From assembly GCA_905221605.1 (NCBI GenBank), contig CAJNDS010000491.1:682001-746000 (forward strand): DNA of 64,000 bases, in the 5' to 3' direction. Of this stretch, positions 39,656-49,942 are shown in pieces. The translations under genes were made by a program, and so were the position numbers. A model generated the notes under the pieces. The model was given only the letters and a program-made list of their open reading frames with translations, had not been told where the DNA came from and made no database searches. The stretch's first letter is position 1. Each line of letters begins with the position of its first letter. This DNA comes from Symbiodinium natans (taxonomy: Eukaryota > Sar > Dinophyceae > Suessiales > Symbiodiniaceae).

Positions 39656-39939
39656 TTTCATGGACTTCCCCCCCCCCCCGCCTCCTGCTGTACCTCCCCT
39701 TGACCATTGAGGGTACAGAGGGGGTTGGGGGGGGGGGGGGGGGGGGGGGTTAGGGTTTAGGGTTTAGGGTTTGGGGTTTAGGGGTAAGCTGTCCATCAGG
39801 TTTGTGGGTAGGTTTCACTAGGGTTTCAAGTTTGGGTAACGTGGGTTAGAATGGGTCATAACCTTGTAGGGTACTTAGAGCTTACAGGCCAACTTCTATA
39901 GTACCTGTGAACCTCCCAGTCGGGTTCGGTGTTCTGCGG

Positions 39940-40028
39940 GCGGTTTAGGGTTTAGGGTTTAGGGTTTAGGGTTTGGTTTCAGGGTTCAGGGTTCAGGGTT
40001 CAGGGTTCAGGGTTCAGGGTTCAGGGTT
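39940..40028 (+). repeat. TTTAGGG then GGGTTCA array
   Basis: Four TTTAGGG units followed by eight GGGTTCA units. Confidence 0.9.
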
Positions 40029-40158
40029 TGTGGTCCAGATGATACTTCATAGGAATTATCGTAGAATGGGGTATACACAATTTTCGGGCTCATTTAGTCC
40101 CCACGGCTTGAGGCCACATGCATGAAGGAAAGCCAATCTTGGCCATGAAAACACAGAA

Positions 40159-40215
40159 CACACAGAGAGACAGAGAGAGAGGGAGAGAGAGAGAGAGACT
40201 CAGGGGAGAGAGAGA
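40159..40215 (+). repeat. GA-rich microsatellite
   Basis: GAGAGA tract interrupted by CTCAGGG, in a stretch without coding signal. Confidence 0.85.
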
Positions 40216-40448
40216 GCGACGGAAAGTGGGCGAGCCGCCGTGCCCGAGACCTTATGCCCTAAACCCTAAGCCCTACGCCCTAAACCCTAAACCCTAAACC
40301 CTAAACCCTAAACCCTAAACCCCAAACCCCAAACCGTTTTGTGAAGAAGACATTGCGTTGCGTTGCCTTGTTCCCTGAGCCGCATCTCTAACCGTCCCAG
40401 GGCATGGCCATTCCTTCCCCTCAGCTACTACCACCACCAGCCTAACAT

Positions 40449-40512
40449 CGGGGTCGGAATACTAATTTTCGTCCCTTATGGTCTCTGTATAAGTATACTA
40501 GAATCCCCCAAA
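40449..40512. mobile_element. Small intronic repeat element, family J copy 2
   Basis: GGGGTCGGAATACTAATTTT, CCCTTATGGTCTC and ACTAGAATCCCCCAAAACC match the element at 3648-3720. The preceding frame (PLSYYHHQPNIG, about 40408-40449) may be an exon. Confidence 0.6.
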
Positions 40513-40561
40513 ACCCTACCCAAAACCCTAAACCCTAAACCCTAAATATTCGAATTTTCAG

Positions 40562-40678
40562 GGCCCTTGCATTTGCCGAAGTCCTAGAGACCCTTGCACA
40601 CGAAGCGCATGGCACGTCTTGGCAGGCTGGGAGGCCTTTGATCCGAAATCCGACTCTTGGCCGCAAACATTCTTGCAT
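40562..40678 (+). CDS. Candidate coding exon
   Basis: TTTTCAG acceptor; frame ALAFAEVLETLAHEAHGTSW then QAGRPLIRNPTLGRKHSC to a GTGAGG donor. 39 codons, helical N-terminal half. Family unknown. Confidence 0.65.
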
Positions 40679-40884
40679 GTGAGGGTTTAGGGTTTAGGGT
40701 TTAGGGTTTAGGGTTAAGGGTCTGCGTGGCCAAGGGCCGGTAAAAGGGGGCGTTCATGGGGGGTCTGGGGTTTAGGGTACTCTAAAACCCTAAACCCCAA
40801 ACTCCAAACCTCAAACCGTAAACCCCAAACCCCAAACCCCAAACCCTAAACCCTAAACCCCAAACCCTTAACCCTTCGGGTTTG

Positions 40885-40960
40885 GGTTCAGGGTCCCGGG
40901 AGGGAAGCCTGTGACATTCCCAGGAGCTTCGATTCCTCCGAGCAACGGCAGGGCTCCCAG
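40885..40960 (+). CDS. Candidate coding exon (frame uncertain)
   Basis: After TTCAG, frames VPGGKPVTFPGASIPPSNG and GREACDIPRSFDSSEQRQ are both open. Followed by a TTTAGGG array. Confidence 0.35.
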
Positions 40961-40962
40961 GG

Positions 40963-41054
40963 GGTTTAGGGTTTAGGGTTTAGGGTTTAGGGTTTAGGGT
41001 TTAGGGTTTAGGGTTTAGGGTTTAGGGTTTAGGGTTTAGGGTTTAGGGTTTAGG
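40963..41054 (+). repeat. TTTAGGG array
   Basis: Thirteen near-perfect TTTAGGG units directly after the candidate exon. Confidence 0.95.
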
Positions 41055-41302
41055 CTGCCTATTCCTTAAAACATTTCTTGCAGGACCTTAAGTGTACTTG
41101 ATCGCCAAGTACGGGGTGGCTTTCGGGAAATGCCCTAGATGCGTCTCTAGGCGCTGAAGAACTTCGGGCGGGGTGAGTGACAGCGATTACGGCTCTAGGG
41201 GTTCTGGGTTTAGATTTGAACCCTAAACCCTAAACCCTAAACCCTAAACCCTAAACCCTAAACCCTAAACCCAAGATTTGAACATAAGGCTTCAAGTGGC
41301 AG

Positions 41303-41360
41303 GGAATGTTCGGGGCACCATGTTTGTGAACCCTTCTGTGGTGGAGGCGCAGTCTGCAAG
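41303..41360 (+). CDS. Candidate coding exon
   Basis: GGCAG acceptor, frame NVRGTMFVNPSVVEAQSA and GTCTGG donor. CCCTAAA units lie upstream at 41219-41272. Confidence 0.55.
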
Positions 41361-41822
41361 GTCTGGTTCGAACTAGTCAAGGAGTGTAAGGTCTGGGGGT
41401 GAAAGGTTTGGGGGGGATGATCCTTTGAAATTTAGGGCTTGCAGGGTTTAACCCTAAACCCTAAACCCTAAACCCTAGACCCGAACCCCTAAACCCTAAA
41501 CCATAACCCCTAAACCCTAAACCCTAAACCCCCTATGAGTTTTAAGGGTTCGTAACTGTGAGCCGGCAAGCGTACTTCAGCTCGGCGCAATGATGGTTGC
41601 GGTGTGTTCGCGTCCTTTTTCGGCTTTGCGACTGCGGCTGCTGGACACACGTGCACCTAAAGAGCCCAATACCTCGCAGAATAAGGAGTATACCGTTATT
41701 GATATTCAAGATCCCTTTATAGTATTTAAGCATGCACTCATTAATATGTAGTTCTACTTGAATTTAGTATAAATGATATTCAGGATCCTTTTTTATCATT
41801 TAAGGTAATTTTATTCCTTCAC

Positions 41823-41964
41823 TACTTGGAGGTTCATGGTACTTATTGTCCAATTGTAGCTGTACATAACCCACTTCTCAGCCCCTAAAGTGCCCTAATT
41901 TGGTTTTAAGTACAGTTATGAGTCCAGTTATAATTGCTTAATTAGTACCATGAACCTCCAAGTA
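41823..41964. mobile_element. TIR element, family C copy 3 (intact)
   Basis: TACTTGGAGGTTCATGGTAC and GTACCATGAACCTCCAAGTA are near-perfect terminal inverted repeats. No heptamers inside, so it shows the basic form of the family. Confidence 0.9.
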
Positions 41965-42008
41965 AGGGGTATTGGGCTCTCTGGGTGTTTTTTTTTGCAG
42001 CGCCGGGC

Positions 42009-42111
42009 TTAGGGTTTAGGGTTTAGGGTTTAGGGTTTAGGGTTTAGGGTTTAGGGTTTAGGGTTTAGGGTTTAGGGTTTAGGGTTTAGGGTTTAGGGTT
42101 TAGGGTTTAGG
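42009..42111 (+). repeat. TTTAGGG array
   Basis: About fifteen perfect units. Confidence 0.95.
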
Positions 42112-42180
42112 GACCGTTGTAGAGCACAAGGCGGGCAAGGCTTGGGCAAGTCAAGAAACTTTACGCCCAAGGGCCTTAGT
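42112..42180 (+). CDS. Candidate coding exon
   Basis: Between two TTTAGGG arrays; frame TVVEHKAGKAWASQETLRPR then ALVEG. No AG acceptor other than TTTAG of the array itself. Confidence 0.4.
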
Positions 42181-42494
42181 TGAAGGGTTTAGGGTTTAGG
42201 GTTTAGGGTTTAGGGTGGTCCAGATCTTTCAGTACCTGAACAGAAACCCTAGTTCATGAACAGCATGATGCCCAGGTGCTGCATATCCCCAAACTGCCTA
42301 AGAAACCCTGAGCACATCAACCCTCCCAACAGCCTCAACCTGAATCCTAGACCCTATCCCTGCCAACCCAAACCTCGAACCTTCAACGTTCTGAACCCTG
42401 AGCCCCAAACCCCAAACCCTAAACCCTAGACCCCAAACCCCAAAACCCAAACCCTAAACCCCAAACTCCAAACCCCCTGAAAGAACAACCCTCA

Positions 42495-42600
42495 GTCTCA
42501 GGCCCGCAGTCTGGGCGGTGGTGGTGTTGCCGTGCCCGCGCGCCCGCTCGGTTTCCGGCAAACTTCGCCCTGCTCACCTCCTTGGAATTCTGGAGCGTTA
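42495..42600 (+). CDS. Candidate coding exon
   Basis: After CCGCAG or TCTCAG, frame ARSLGGGGVAVPARPLGFRQ then TSPCSPP. Gly/Pro-rich; modest support. Confidence 0.4.
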
Positions 42601-42660
42601 AGGTTTGTAGGGTCCCTAAACCCTAAACCCTGAACCCTGAACCCCAAACCCTAAACCCCA

Positions 42661-42715
42661 GGGTTGTGTTGCTAGGCCAGGGACCTTTGCGGATTGGAGT
42701 GAGCCCGAATAGCTA
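42661..42715 (+). CDS. Candidate coding exon (frame uncertain)
   Basis: Two open frames: VVLLGQGPLRIGVSPNS and GCVARPGTFADWSEPE, both ending in stops near 42715. Confidence 0.35.
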
Positions 42716-42831
42716 AACCTCCCAAAATCCTCCACCCTAAACCTCCGGAAGCCCAAAATCTAAGCCTCTTAACAGCCCTCAACCCCCAGACCTCCTAAAC
42801 CCTAAACCCTAAACCCTAAACCCTAAACAAG

Positions 42832-42948
42832 GCTGTTGCTCTTCGGCATCAGACGCAGCGGCTTGCATCGGAGGGCGAGTTCCAGCGAAGCCTGTCCAGG
42901 GCTGTGGATGATGCTTGGCAGGAGCAATCGATCTTCTTTCAGTTCCAG
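42832..42948 (+). CDS. Candidate coding exon, helical
   Basis: Exactly 39 codons between AACAAG and CAG/GTGTGC: AVALRHQTQRLASEGEFQRS then RAVDDAWQEQSIFFQFQ. CCCTAAA precedes and TTTAGGG follows. Amphipathic helix; family unknown. Confidence 0.7.
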
Positions 42949-43030
42949 GTGTGCAAGCTGCAGACGGGTTTAGGGTTTAGGGTTTAGGGTTTAGGGTTTA
43001 GGGTTTAGGGTTTAGGGTTTAGGGTTGAGG

Positions 43031-43150
43031 GTGGCCATCAGCACTGCAGCCCATGGGCAGATTGCGGTCTGGCAGCTCAAAGAGACAAAGGATGTCCCAA
43101 TCCTCAGCATCCTGAACCTTCCAATGCTTGGCAGCACCTGTTCGACGGCA
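43031..43150 (+). CDS. WD40-like candidate exon
   Basis: Frame VAISTAAHGQIAVWQLKETK then DVPILSILNLPML. The hG-IxVWxL pattern resembles strands b-c-d of a WD40 repeat. Adjacent exons 42832 and 43245 may belong to the same gene. One repeat is not proof of a beta-propeller. Confidence 0.55.
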
Positions 43151-43172
43151 TGTAGAAAGAACTCACCTTTTT

Positions 43173-43246
43173 AGGGTTTAGGGTTTAGGGTTTAGGGTTT
43201 AGGGTTTAGAGTTTAGGGTTTAGGGTTTAGGGTTTAGGGTTTAGGG
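43173..43246 (+). repeat. TTTAGGG array
   Basis: About ten units separating two candidate exons; the following exon appears to start at the last TTTAG. Confidence 0.95.
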
Positions 43247-43341
43247 TTCACCGAGCATGTCGCCGCAGAGCTGACGGGCATGCCCAGCCGCATGATGTGC
43301 ATCGTCATCCCTCCGAATCAGCCACTGTTTGGGTCTGGCAA
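43245..43341 (+). CDS. Candidate coding exon using a heptamer-derived acceptor
   Basis: Frame FTEHVAAELTGMPSRMMCIV then IPPNQPLFGSGK, directly after GTTTAGG, ending at a possible GC donor. Family unknown. Confidence 0.6.
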
Positions 43342-43499
43342 GCTAAACCCCAAGGGTTGAGGGGTTTGCAGTAGAGTTTCGGTTCTAAGGTTTAGGGTAC
43401 AGGGTTCCGGGTTTAGGGTTTAGGGTTTAGGGCTAGACTTCAGGGTTGAGGTTTTAGGGTTCAGGGCTTAGGTTTTTTTCATATGCATATGACTCTAAG

Positions 43500-43590
43500 G
43501 ATTCCCTTGGTTGCGGTGTCTACGCGCAGCGGCTGAATCCAACGAACTCCTTAAACAAAACCCGCGTGCAAACCTAGGAGGCCACCAAAG
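43500..43590 (+). CDS. Weak candidate exon
   Basis: Frame GVYAQRLNPTNSLNKTRVQT then stop. Low complexity is absent but no splice logic fixes it. Confidence 0.3.
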
Positions 43591-43829
43591 CCTTCAAACC
43601 CCAAGTAGAAGCCCTCCCTCTGGGATTTAGGGGTATTAGGGTTTGAGGGTTCGCGGTTTTAGGGTTCAGGGGTTTAGGGTTTAGGGTTTCGGGTTTCGGG
43701 TTTAGGGTTTCGGGCAGGGTTTAGGGTTGAGGGTTGAGGGCTTAGGGCTTAGGGCTCGGGCTTAGTGCTTAGGGTTTAAGTGGGGTGCGCTTCCTTTGCT
43801 CTTTCCTCACCTCCTCCCTTCGCCCTCTC

Positions 43830-43857
43830 CACCATGAAGGAGGAGGAGGAGGAGGTA
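43830..43857 (+). CDS. Possible first exon (Met, poly-Glu)
   Basis: ACCATGAAG followed by five GAG codons and a GTAACC donor. A purine-rich microsatellite is an alternative explanation. Confidence 0.25.
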
Positions 43858-44130
43858 ACCCTAAACTCTAAACCCTAAACCCTGAACCCTAAACTCTAAA
43901 CCCTAAACCTTAAACCCTAAACCCTAACCCTAAACCCTAAACCCTACACCTCTAGTTTTGTGGTCCAGGGTTTAGGATTGACAGCCCGGTTTTTTTTTCG
44001 CCCACACACACCCAAGCCATGGCTCGCATGTTTCGGTTCAACACCCCAACAAACCTAAACCCTAAACCCTAAACCCTAAACCGCGCCTTGGACCCTCTTA
44101 TATTTCTAGGGTTTTGGGTTTAGGGCGTAG
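43858..44130 (+). other. Intron-like stretch with CCCTAAA
   Basis: CCCTAAA-type units at 43857-43950 and 44055-44083; no coding signal. Confidence 0.5.
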
Positions 44131-44354
44131 GTTTTGGGGTTTAGGGTATACATGTCTGCAGTTTGGCTGCACCCAACATATTTTCTGGAGGCTACATTAT
44201 GTGGTGACTTGTGTCCGGCTGCTTTGCATGTTTTTTTTTTTGGGGGGGGGGGGGGGGATGCGGTCTCCCTCAACCACGACGCCCCCAATGGGAACCCTAA
44301 ACCCCTCAACCCTAAACCCTAAACAATAAACCCCTAAACTCTACACCCTAAACC

Positions 44355-44452
44355 CGAGACCGCTTCGCAGCTTTCAGGGGGCCGTCCAAAAGACCCTCTC
44401 CACTGCCAGCGCTCTCACACTCGGATCTGCCCGCACCCCTGGGGTTGAGGGT
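44355..44452 (+). CDS. Candidate coding exon, Pro/Ser-rich
   Basis: Frame AAFRGPSKRPSPLPALSHSD then LPAPLG, preceded by CCCTAAA units and followed by TTGAGGG/TTTAGGG. Confidence 0.4.
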
Positions 44453-44543
44453 TCAAGGTTTAGGGTTTAGGGTATAGGGTTTGAGGGTTCAAGGTTGAGG
44501 GAGGAGGGTTTTGAGGGTTTAGGGTTGAGGGTTTAGGGCTCAG

Positions 44544-44638
44544 GGTTGCCGTGCCTGCCAGGGCTAGTGCAAGATGGGGGGCAAGCTGGGACCGCTGGGA
44601 CAGGCGAGCCTTGAAGGAACAGCATGTACACATGTATA
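44544..44638 (+). CDS. Candidate coding exon
   Basis: Frame VAVPARASARWGASWDRWDR then RALKEQ after CTCAG. Trp/Arg-rich; upstream TTTAGGG units. Confidence 0.45.
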
Positions 44639-45152
44639 CCTGGTGATTTCTCTAAATTGTGGTCCTCTTTGGGGATCCGTACTTTAAAGGGGCGGCCCCC
44701 TGCTATTGCCTGATTCTAAGAGAAGCATTCAAAAGAGCCCCAGATCCCCTGACCCTCTCACACTAAAAGGCCCCTAGACAGCAGGCCCCTGAACCTTTCA
44801 ACCCCTTAAATCCTCCACACCTGAAGCGCTAAACACCCTTCACACCTCAGACCCTGTATGTAACTTAGGGTTTAGGATTTGGGGTTCAGATAACCCCTCG
44901 ACCCTCAGACCCTAGATCTACAACCCGAAGCCCTAAAAAGGCCCTAGAACTTAGGGTTGAGGGCTTAACCCCTAGACCCTCAAACTCTAGACCTCAAACC
45001 CTAAGCTAAACCCTAAACCCTAAACCCTACAACCGCTGGGAACCGCTGGAGCCCCGTTGTACCAGCACCTCCAGAGGCCCAAAAGTTCTAGGTCAGCCTA
45101 AGTTTTGAAGGCTTCCCCAAACACCAAACCCTAAACTCCAAACCCAGCAGCC

Positions 45153-45273
45153 CTAAACCCTAAACCCTAAACCCTAAACCCTAAACCCTAAACCCTAAAC
45201 CCTAAACCCTAAACCCTAAACCCTAAACCCTAAACCCTAAACCCTAAACCCTAAACCCTAAACCCTAAACCCA
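45153..45273 (+). repeat. CCCTAAA array
   Basis: About seventeen perfect units; degenerate CCCTAAACCCAGCA-type text continues to 45500. Confidence 0.95.
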
Positions 45274-45589
45274 GCAGCCCTAAACCCTAAACCCTAAGCC
45301 CTACACCCTGAACCCAGCAACCCGAAATCTTAAACCCTAAGCCCAGCAATTCTAAACCCCAAGTCTTCAACCCTAAACCCTGGAACCCAAAACAGAAAAA
45401 CCCAGCAACCCCTAAACCCTAAACCCGGCCACCCTGAACCCCCTAAACCCTAGACCCAGGAACCCCTAAACCCTAAACCCAGCGACCCCTGAACCTCTAA
45501 ACCTCTTGGACCCTCAACCCTCAACCCTCAACCCTCAACCCTAAACCCTAAACCCTAAACCCTAAACCCTAAACCCTAAACCCTAAACC

Positions 45590-45657
45590 TCTTGGACCCT
45601 CGATCCACCGACTTGCCTTTTTCCAAGACCCTCGCCTTGTCGAGCGCCGAACCGCAG
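45590..45657 (+). CDS. Candidate coding exon
   Basis: Frame PSIHRLAFFQDPRLVERRTA to GCAG/GTCGGG, after a CCCTAAA array; TTTAGGG follows at 45675. Confidence 0.5.
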
Positions 45658-46012
45658 GTCGGGCTCAGGGTTAGTTTAGGGTTTAGGGTTGAGGGTTTAG
45701 GGTTTAGGGTTTAGGGGTAAGGGGGGCAGGGTCGGGAGGTGGCCTTTCTGTTTCCTTTGGGGCTTAGACCTCTGGGTTTCGAGGTTTGGACTGAGGGAGC
45801 CCTAGGAAGAACCTAGCGGGTTACATATCGCCCTAAACCCTAACCCTAAAACCTTAAAAACGCGAAACCCCTGAACCCCATAAAACCTCTCAGCACCATG
45901 AACCCCTCAACCAAACCCTCCAACCTGAAGCCCTCAAGAGCCTGGACCCTTAACGCTAAGCCCTGAACGGTTTCTTAAACCCTGAGCCCTCAACCCTAAA
46001 CCCTACACCCTA

Positions 46013-46224
46013 AACCCTAAACCCTACACCCTAAACCCTAAACCCTACACCCTAATCCCTAATCCCTAATCCCTAATCCCTAAACCCTAAACCCTAAACC
46101 CTAAACCCTAAACCCTAAACCCTAAGCCCTAAACCCTAAACCCTAAACCCTAAACCCTAAACCCTAAACCCTAAACCCTAAACCCTAAACCCTAAACCCT
46201 AAACCCTAAACCCTAAACCCTAAC
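46013..46224 (+). repeat. CCCTAAA array with CCCTAAT block
   Basis: About thirty units, with a homogeneous run of CCCTAAT (46055-46080) embedded. Confidence 0.95.
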
Positions 46225-46255
46225 CGGCTCAACCCCAAAGCCTTCATCTCCGCAG

Positions 46256-46333
46256 GGCGCCGTGGCGCTTGTCCGCGAGCCCACGGATCTGTCGCTGCCG
46301 GAAGAGGACGCGGGGCTCTCAGACACATCATGA
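46256..46333 (+). CDS. Terminal coding exon
   Basis: CTCCGCAG acceptor; frame AVALVREPTDLSLPEEDAG then LSDTS and TGA at 46331. Acidic C-terminus, 25 codons. The gene it ends lies upstream (exons 45590 and earlier are candidates). Confidence 0.65.
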   Translation, partial: GAVALVREPTDLSLPEEDAGLSDTS

Positions 46334-46895
46334 GCTTGAAATGAGTTCGGGCGGGGAGCCCCAAACCCTAAACGGTTTAGGGTTTGGGGTTTTAGGGTTT
46401 AGGCTAAACCCTAAACCCTCAGGTTCAGGGCTTGGGGTTTTAGGGTTTAGGGATTAGGGTTTAGGGCTTTAGGGCTTTAGGGCTTAGGCTTTAGGGCGTA
46501 GGAGGGCTGGCCTACAGGAGACCTGACACGTCTAAGCCTTCGTTTTTTTGTTTTTCGAGGGGGAGGGGGAATTTATCGTATACGTATTTAGGGACCAGAA
46601 GAGAATACCATTAGCAATGTTCTTTAAGGGCATGCCATCAGTACTTCCCAAACCCCAAACCCTAAACCCCAAACCCTAAACCCTAAACCCCAAACCCTAA
46701 ACCCCAAACCCCAAACCCTATAGCAGCTTTTGTTGAGGGTTTGTAGGGTTCCCAGACTCCTCATGGCCGAGGGACATAGAATATTGAGGGTTTGGGTCTA
46801 GGGTTTAGGGGTTAGGGTTTAGGGTTTGGCCCTAAGGGGCGTTCAGAGTCGTTTACCGAAGCCATGAACCCTGACCCCTAAACCCTAAACCCTAA

Positions 46896-46942
46896 ACCCT
46901 GAACCCTGAACCCTGAACCCTGAACCCTGAACCCTGAACCCT
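46896..46942 (+). repeat. CCCTGAA variant array
   Basis: Six homogeneous CCCTGAA units following CCCTAAA units. Confidence 0.9.
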
Positions 46943-46947
46943 TACAA

Positions 46948-47029
46948 GCCAGCGCAGCCCAGGTCCTCATCAAGGGTGGCAAGGGAGAGAACGAGGTTGG
47001 CGAGCCAATGTCGGTGATGGGAGTGCAAG
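46948..47029 (+). CDS. Candidate coding exon
   Basis: Frame SAAQVLIKGGKGENEVGEPM then SVMGVQG, between CCCTGAA repeats and a TTTAGGG array. Clear protein character; not recognised. Confidence 0.6.
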
Positions 47030-47194
47030 GCTTTTAGGGTTTAGGGTTTAGGGTTTTGGGTTTAGGGCATAGGGTTTAGGGTTTAGGGTTTAGGGTTTAG
47101 GGTTTAGGGTCAGGGGGAGTTTTAGTCATAAGGTTCAGGGGTTAGGGTTTAGGGTTTGGGGCCTCCTTGAAACCACCCGTCTTGAGATGCGCAG

Positions 47195-47248
47195 CTTCTG
47201 AATCAGAAGTGGTATGGCGGCTTTCATGCTTACGGGCTTCGAAGATCG
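47195..47248 (+). CDS. Candidate coding exon
   Basis: GCGCAG acceptor, LLNQKWYGGFHAYGLRRS, TCG/GTGTTT donor; 18 codons. Confidence 0.6.
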
Positions 47249-47312
47249 GTGTTTAGGCCAATTTCCCCAAAGCCTTTAAACCCTAAACCCTAAACCCTGA
47301 ACCCTATTAAAA

Positions 47313-47413
47313 CCGCGTTCGAGGCTTCGGCGATCCCTTCGCCGAAGGGGCTCTACCAGCATCTTAAGATGCCCGCGATTGAGATCTCCCGTTTTCTTAC
47401 TCTGGCGTGTGTT
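47313..47413 (+). CDS. Candidate coding exon ending at a TIR element
   Basis: Frame TAFEASAIPSPKGLYQHLKM then PAIEISRFLTLACV up to the GGGATG element at 47414. After the element a frame LDTPALRPFF continues (47513-47545), so the element may be spliced out. Confidence 0.55.
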
Positions 47414-47505
47414 GGGATGCTCCACCCTATACTAGCAGTCCTTAATAAATAATGCGGGGTACTAGAATCCCAACTAAGGACTGTTAGTATAAGGGGGAAC
47501 ATCCC
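47414..47505. mobile_element. TIR element, GGGATG family copy 2
   Basis: GGGATGCTCCACCCTATACT at the left; AGTATAAGGGGGAACATCCC at the right; about 31-bp terminal inverted repeats. ATGC occurs at both outer flanks. Confidence 0.85.
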
Positions 47506-47525
47506 AAGTCACATGCTTGATACAC

Positions 47526-47621
47526 CGGCCCTCCGCCCGTTTTTTGGGGGTTGTGTGTTCCCTTATATAGAAACCAGCCACAAAAAGGGTGCCCTTATTA
47601 TGATATGGTTACTGGGCTGCC
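47526..47621. mobile_element. Family A related element (degenerate)
   Basis: GTGTTCCCTTATATAG, AAAAGGGTGCCCTTATTATG and ATGGTTACTGGGCTGCC match the family A copy at 33593-33688; the left tip is diverged. Confidence 0.65.
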
Positions 47622-47773
47622 AAGAAAATATTTATGCATGCCATGTTTCTCATGTTCAGTGGGTTTTGGTGATTAGCAGACAGGGTTCAGTTAGCAGTTG
47701 TACCCTAAACCCTAAACCCTAAACCCTAAACCCTAAACCCTAAACCCTAAACCCTCAATCGCCTCATAAACAG

Positions 47774-47910
47774 GTGATCAACGGCGTGTACTTCAAGCTG
47801 TCTTTGGCTCAGCACCATTGGCTTTGGTTCCCCAAGGGTTTGTGACCACCTCTTGGTCTCCCTGCGCAGACTGTTTTGAAACGATGAGGATGGAGGCCCA
47901 ACAACCCTAG
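47774..47910 (+). CDS. Candidate terminal exons around a 32-bp intron
   Basis: Exon 47774-47837 (VINGVYFKLSLAQHHWLWFP) ends in phase 1 at GTTTGT; exon 47870-47910 starts after CTGCGCAG and reads DCFETMRMEAQQP then TAG. The phases agree, which would make a 32-nt GT-AG intron (47838-47869). Confidence 0.5.
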
Positions 47911-48087
47911 ACCCTGAACCACTCCTCTACCCCTAAACCCTAAACCCTAAACCCTAAACCCTAAACCCTAGACCCTAGACCCTGAACCACTCCCCTAAAC
48001 CCTAAACCCCAAACCGTAAACCCTAAACCCCAAAGCCTAAACCCCAATGAGTCGAAGGTGCCCCTGAAAAGTCTCTGGCACAGATAG

Positions 48088-48152
48088 GATCCCTGACAAC
48101 AGGAGCCCTAAGTACCAGGAGCCGCACACCCGTGCACCCTACATCATGCCCA
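48088..48152 (+). CDS. Candidate coding exon
   Basis: ATAG acceptor; frame IPDNRSPKYQEPHTRAPYIM then P, followed by TTTAGGG units. Confidence 0.55.
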
Positions 48153-48656
48153 GGGTTTAGGGTTTAGGGTTTAGGTTTATAAGGGTTTAGGGTTTAGGGT
48201 TTCCTTTGTTTGTTTCAGGGCTTAGGGTTTAGGGTAGTCGGTTTAGAGGTAAAGGGGGTTTTAGGGCTTAAAACCCCAGACCCTGAACCCTAAACCCCAA
48301 ACCCTAAACCCTACTAAGCTTTGGACTGAAAATCTGCACACGCCCTCCCCAGCCCTCGAAACCTAAATCCCTGAAAAACCCCGCTCCCCGCACCCCAGAG
48401 CTTTTCCTCCTAAGCCCCCGCCCCATTTCCACGGTTTCGGATTCCTAGACACCCACACCAACAAACATCGCTAAACCCTGAATCCTAAACCCTAACCTAC
48501 CCCCCCCCCCCCCCCCCGCCCCTAAACCATGTCCCGAAGACGAAGCCATACGAAATACTTCGGGTTGAGGGTTTAGGCGTCTCCTTCCACAATAGCACTT
48601 CAAAACTGGACCCTAAGCCCTAAAACCCTAACCTTCTAAGATGATCATTTGCGCAG
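48153..48656 (+). other. Intron-like stretch
   Basis: TTTAGGG at 48153-48235, CCCTAAA-like at 48275-48315, a poly-C run at 48500-48520; no coding signal. Confidence 0.55.
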
Positions 48657-48726
48657 ACCTTCCGTCCCTAGGATGCACACCTTTGGCGTGAAGGCCTTCA
48701 AGATGGCGAAGGGCCCGGCTGACTGA
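48657..48726 (+). CDS. Terminal coding exon
   Basis: TTGCGCAG acceptor; frame PSVPRMHTFGVKAFKMAKGP then AD and TGA at 48724. TTTAGGG array follows. Confidence 0.6.
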
Positions 48727-49075
48727 GGGATTCGGGTTTAGGGTTTAGGGTTTAGGGTTTAGGGTTTAGGGTTTAGGGTTTAGGGGCTTTGGGGTTTACG
48801 GGCTTTGGGCCCCCCCTCCTAAACCTTGAGCCCCAAGCCCAAAACTGGCCCAAAGCCTCGAAGCTTTCTTCCTCTCTGTTTCAGCTGCAGGGTTTAGGGT
48901 TTAGGGTTTAGGGTTTAGGGTTTAGGGTTTAGGGTTAGGTTTCTAAGTAGCGTTCCCGGCCCCATAAGTCAGGTTAGAACCCTTTTGAAAACCAGGCCAC
49001 GCACGAACCCCGAAATCTCAGCAGGGCTTGGGGTTTGGGGTTCAGGGTTTAGGGTTAAGTTTAGGCTAATATATG

Positions 49076-49077
49076 TA

Positions 49078-49109
<32 letters not shown>

Positions 49110-49115
49110 GATACA
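49076..49115 (+). repeat. CT/TA microsatellite
   Basis: TCTCTCTC run followed by TATATATA and GATACACATACATAC. Confidence 0.9.
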
Positions 49116-49201
49116 CATACATACGTATTGTGCGAAGCCCCCCTACCGCCGCCCCGCAGTCAGGACATGCCAAACCGACCCTTAACCATAGCGCCCTGAA
49201 G

Positions 49202-49289
49202 CCTGGGAGCGGTCGCTGAGGTGAAGCAGGTTGGCTTTTATTCCACCCCGATCGTGCGGCTCGCACCTGAGTCTCGTAGTGAAACGTAG
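49202..49289 (+). CDS. Candidate (possibly terminal) coding exon
   Basis: AAG acceptor; frame LGAVAEVKQVGFYSTPIVRL then APESRSET and TAG. A GTAGTG donor at 49276 is an alternative end. Confidence 0.6.
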
Positions 49290-49410
49290 TGAAACCCTTC
49301 AGGGAGGCATGGTGAAGGGCTTGGGGTTTGTGGTGTTTACGGGTTTGTAGTGTTGATGTGCGTTTTATAGGGTTTAGGTTTCAAAGGGGTGGGAGTGCAC
49401 AGAACCCCAC

Positions 49411-49478
49411 ATGGATCGGGTTGATTGCAAGAGCCAAATGGGGAAGCCGCATATGGCCTTATTTGCCCTAAGGACGGG
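49411..49478 (+). CDS. Candidate coding exon
   Basis: Frame MDRVDCKSQMGKPHMALFAL, ending where a GGTACCCTCCTACAGGGGTC-type element starts (about 49480-49620). Confidence 0.4.
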
Positions 49479-49942
49479 TACCCTCCTACAGGGGTCCTTT
49501 TTCCAGGGGATTCTACTCTATTCGGGGGTAAAAAGGGTTACCCCAAACGCCCCTTTCTCTGCAGCCCTTAATACGGACTATAATGCCCATTAAGGACTGT
49601 TAGGATAAGGGAAACATCCCAAGCCTGAACCCTTAACCTCCGCAAAATTGCCCCAACCCCTGGACCCTAAACCCTAAAGTCCCAAATCCTAGACCCTAAA
49701 GGCCCTACAAAACCTAAACCCTAAACCCTAAACCTTATACCCCCAAATCCTAAACCCTAAACCCTAAACCGGAGGTTGGGCTTCGGTTTCAGGCTTAGCC
49801 CCCTCCATTTAGGGGAACCCCAAGCTTTGCGAAAGGGGTTTAGGTTCTTTATGACTAAACCCTAACCCCTAAACCCTCAAGACCTTAACAACCCTCAAAC
49901 CCTGACACCCTGAAACCCCTTAGAAACCTTATAGTAGAAGCC

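Noticed and set aside
36381-46224. CRISPR array
   Set aside because: The repeats are uninterrupted tandem heptamers or minisatellites with no unique spacers, and the sequence is eukaryotic.
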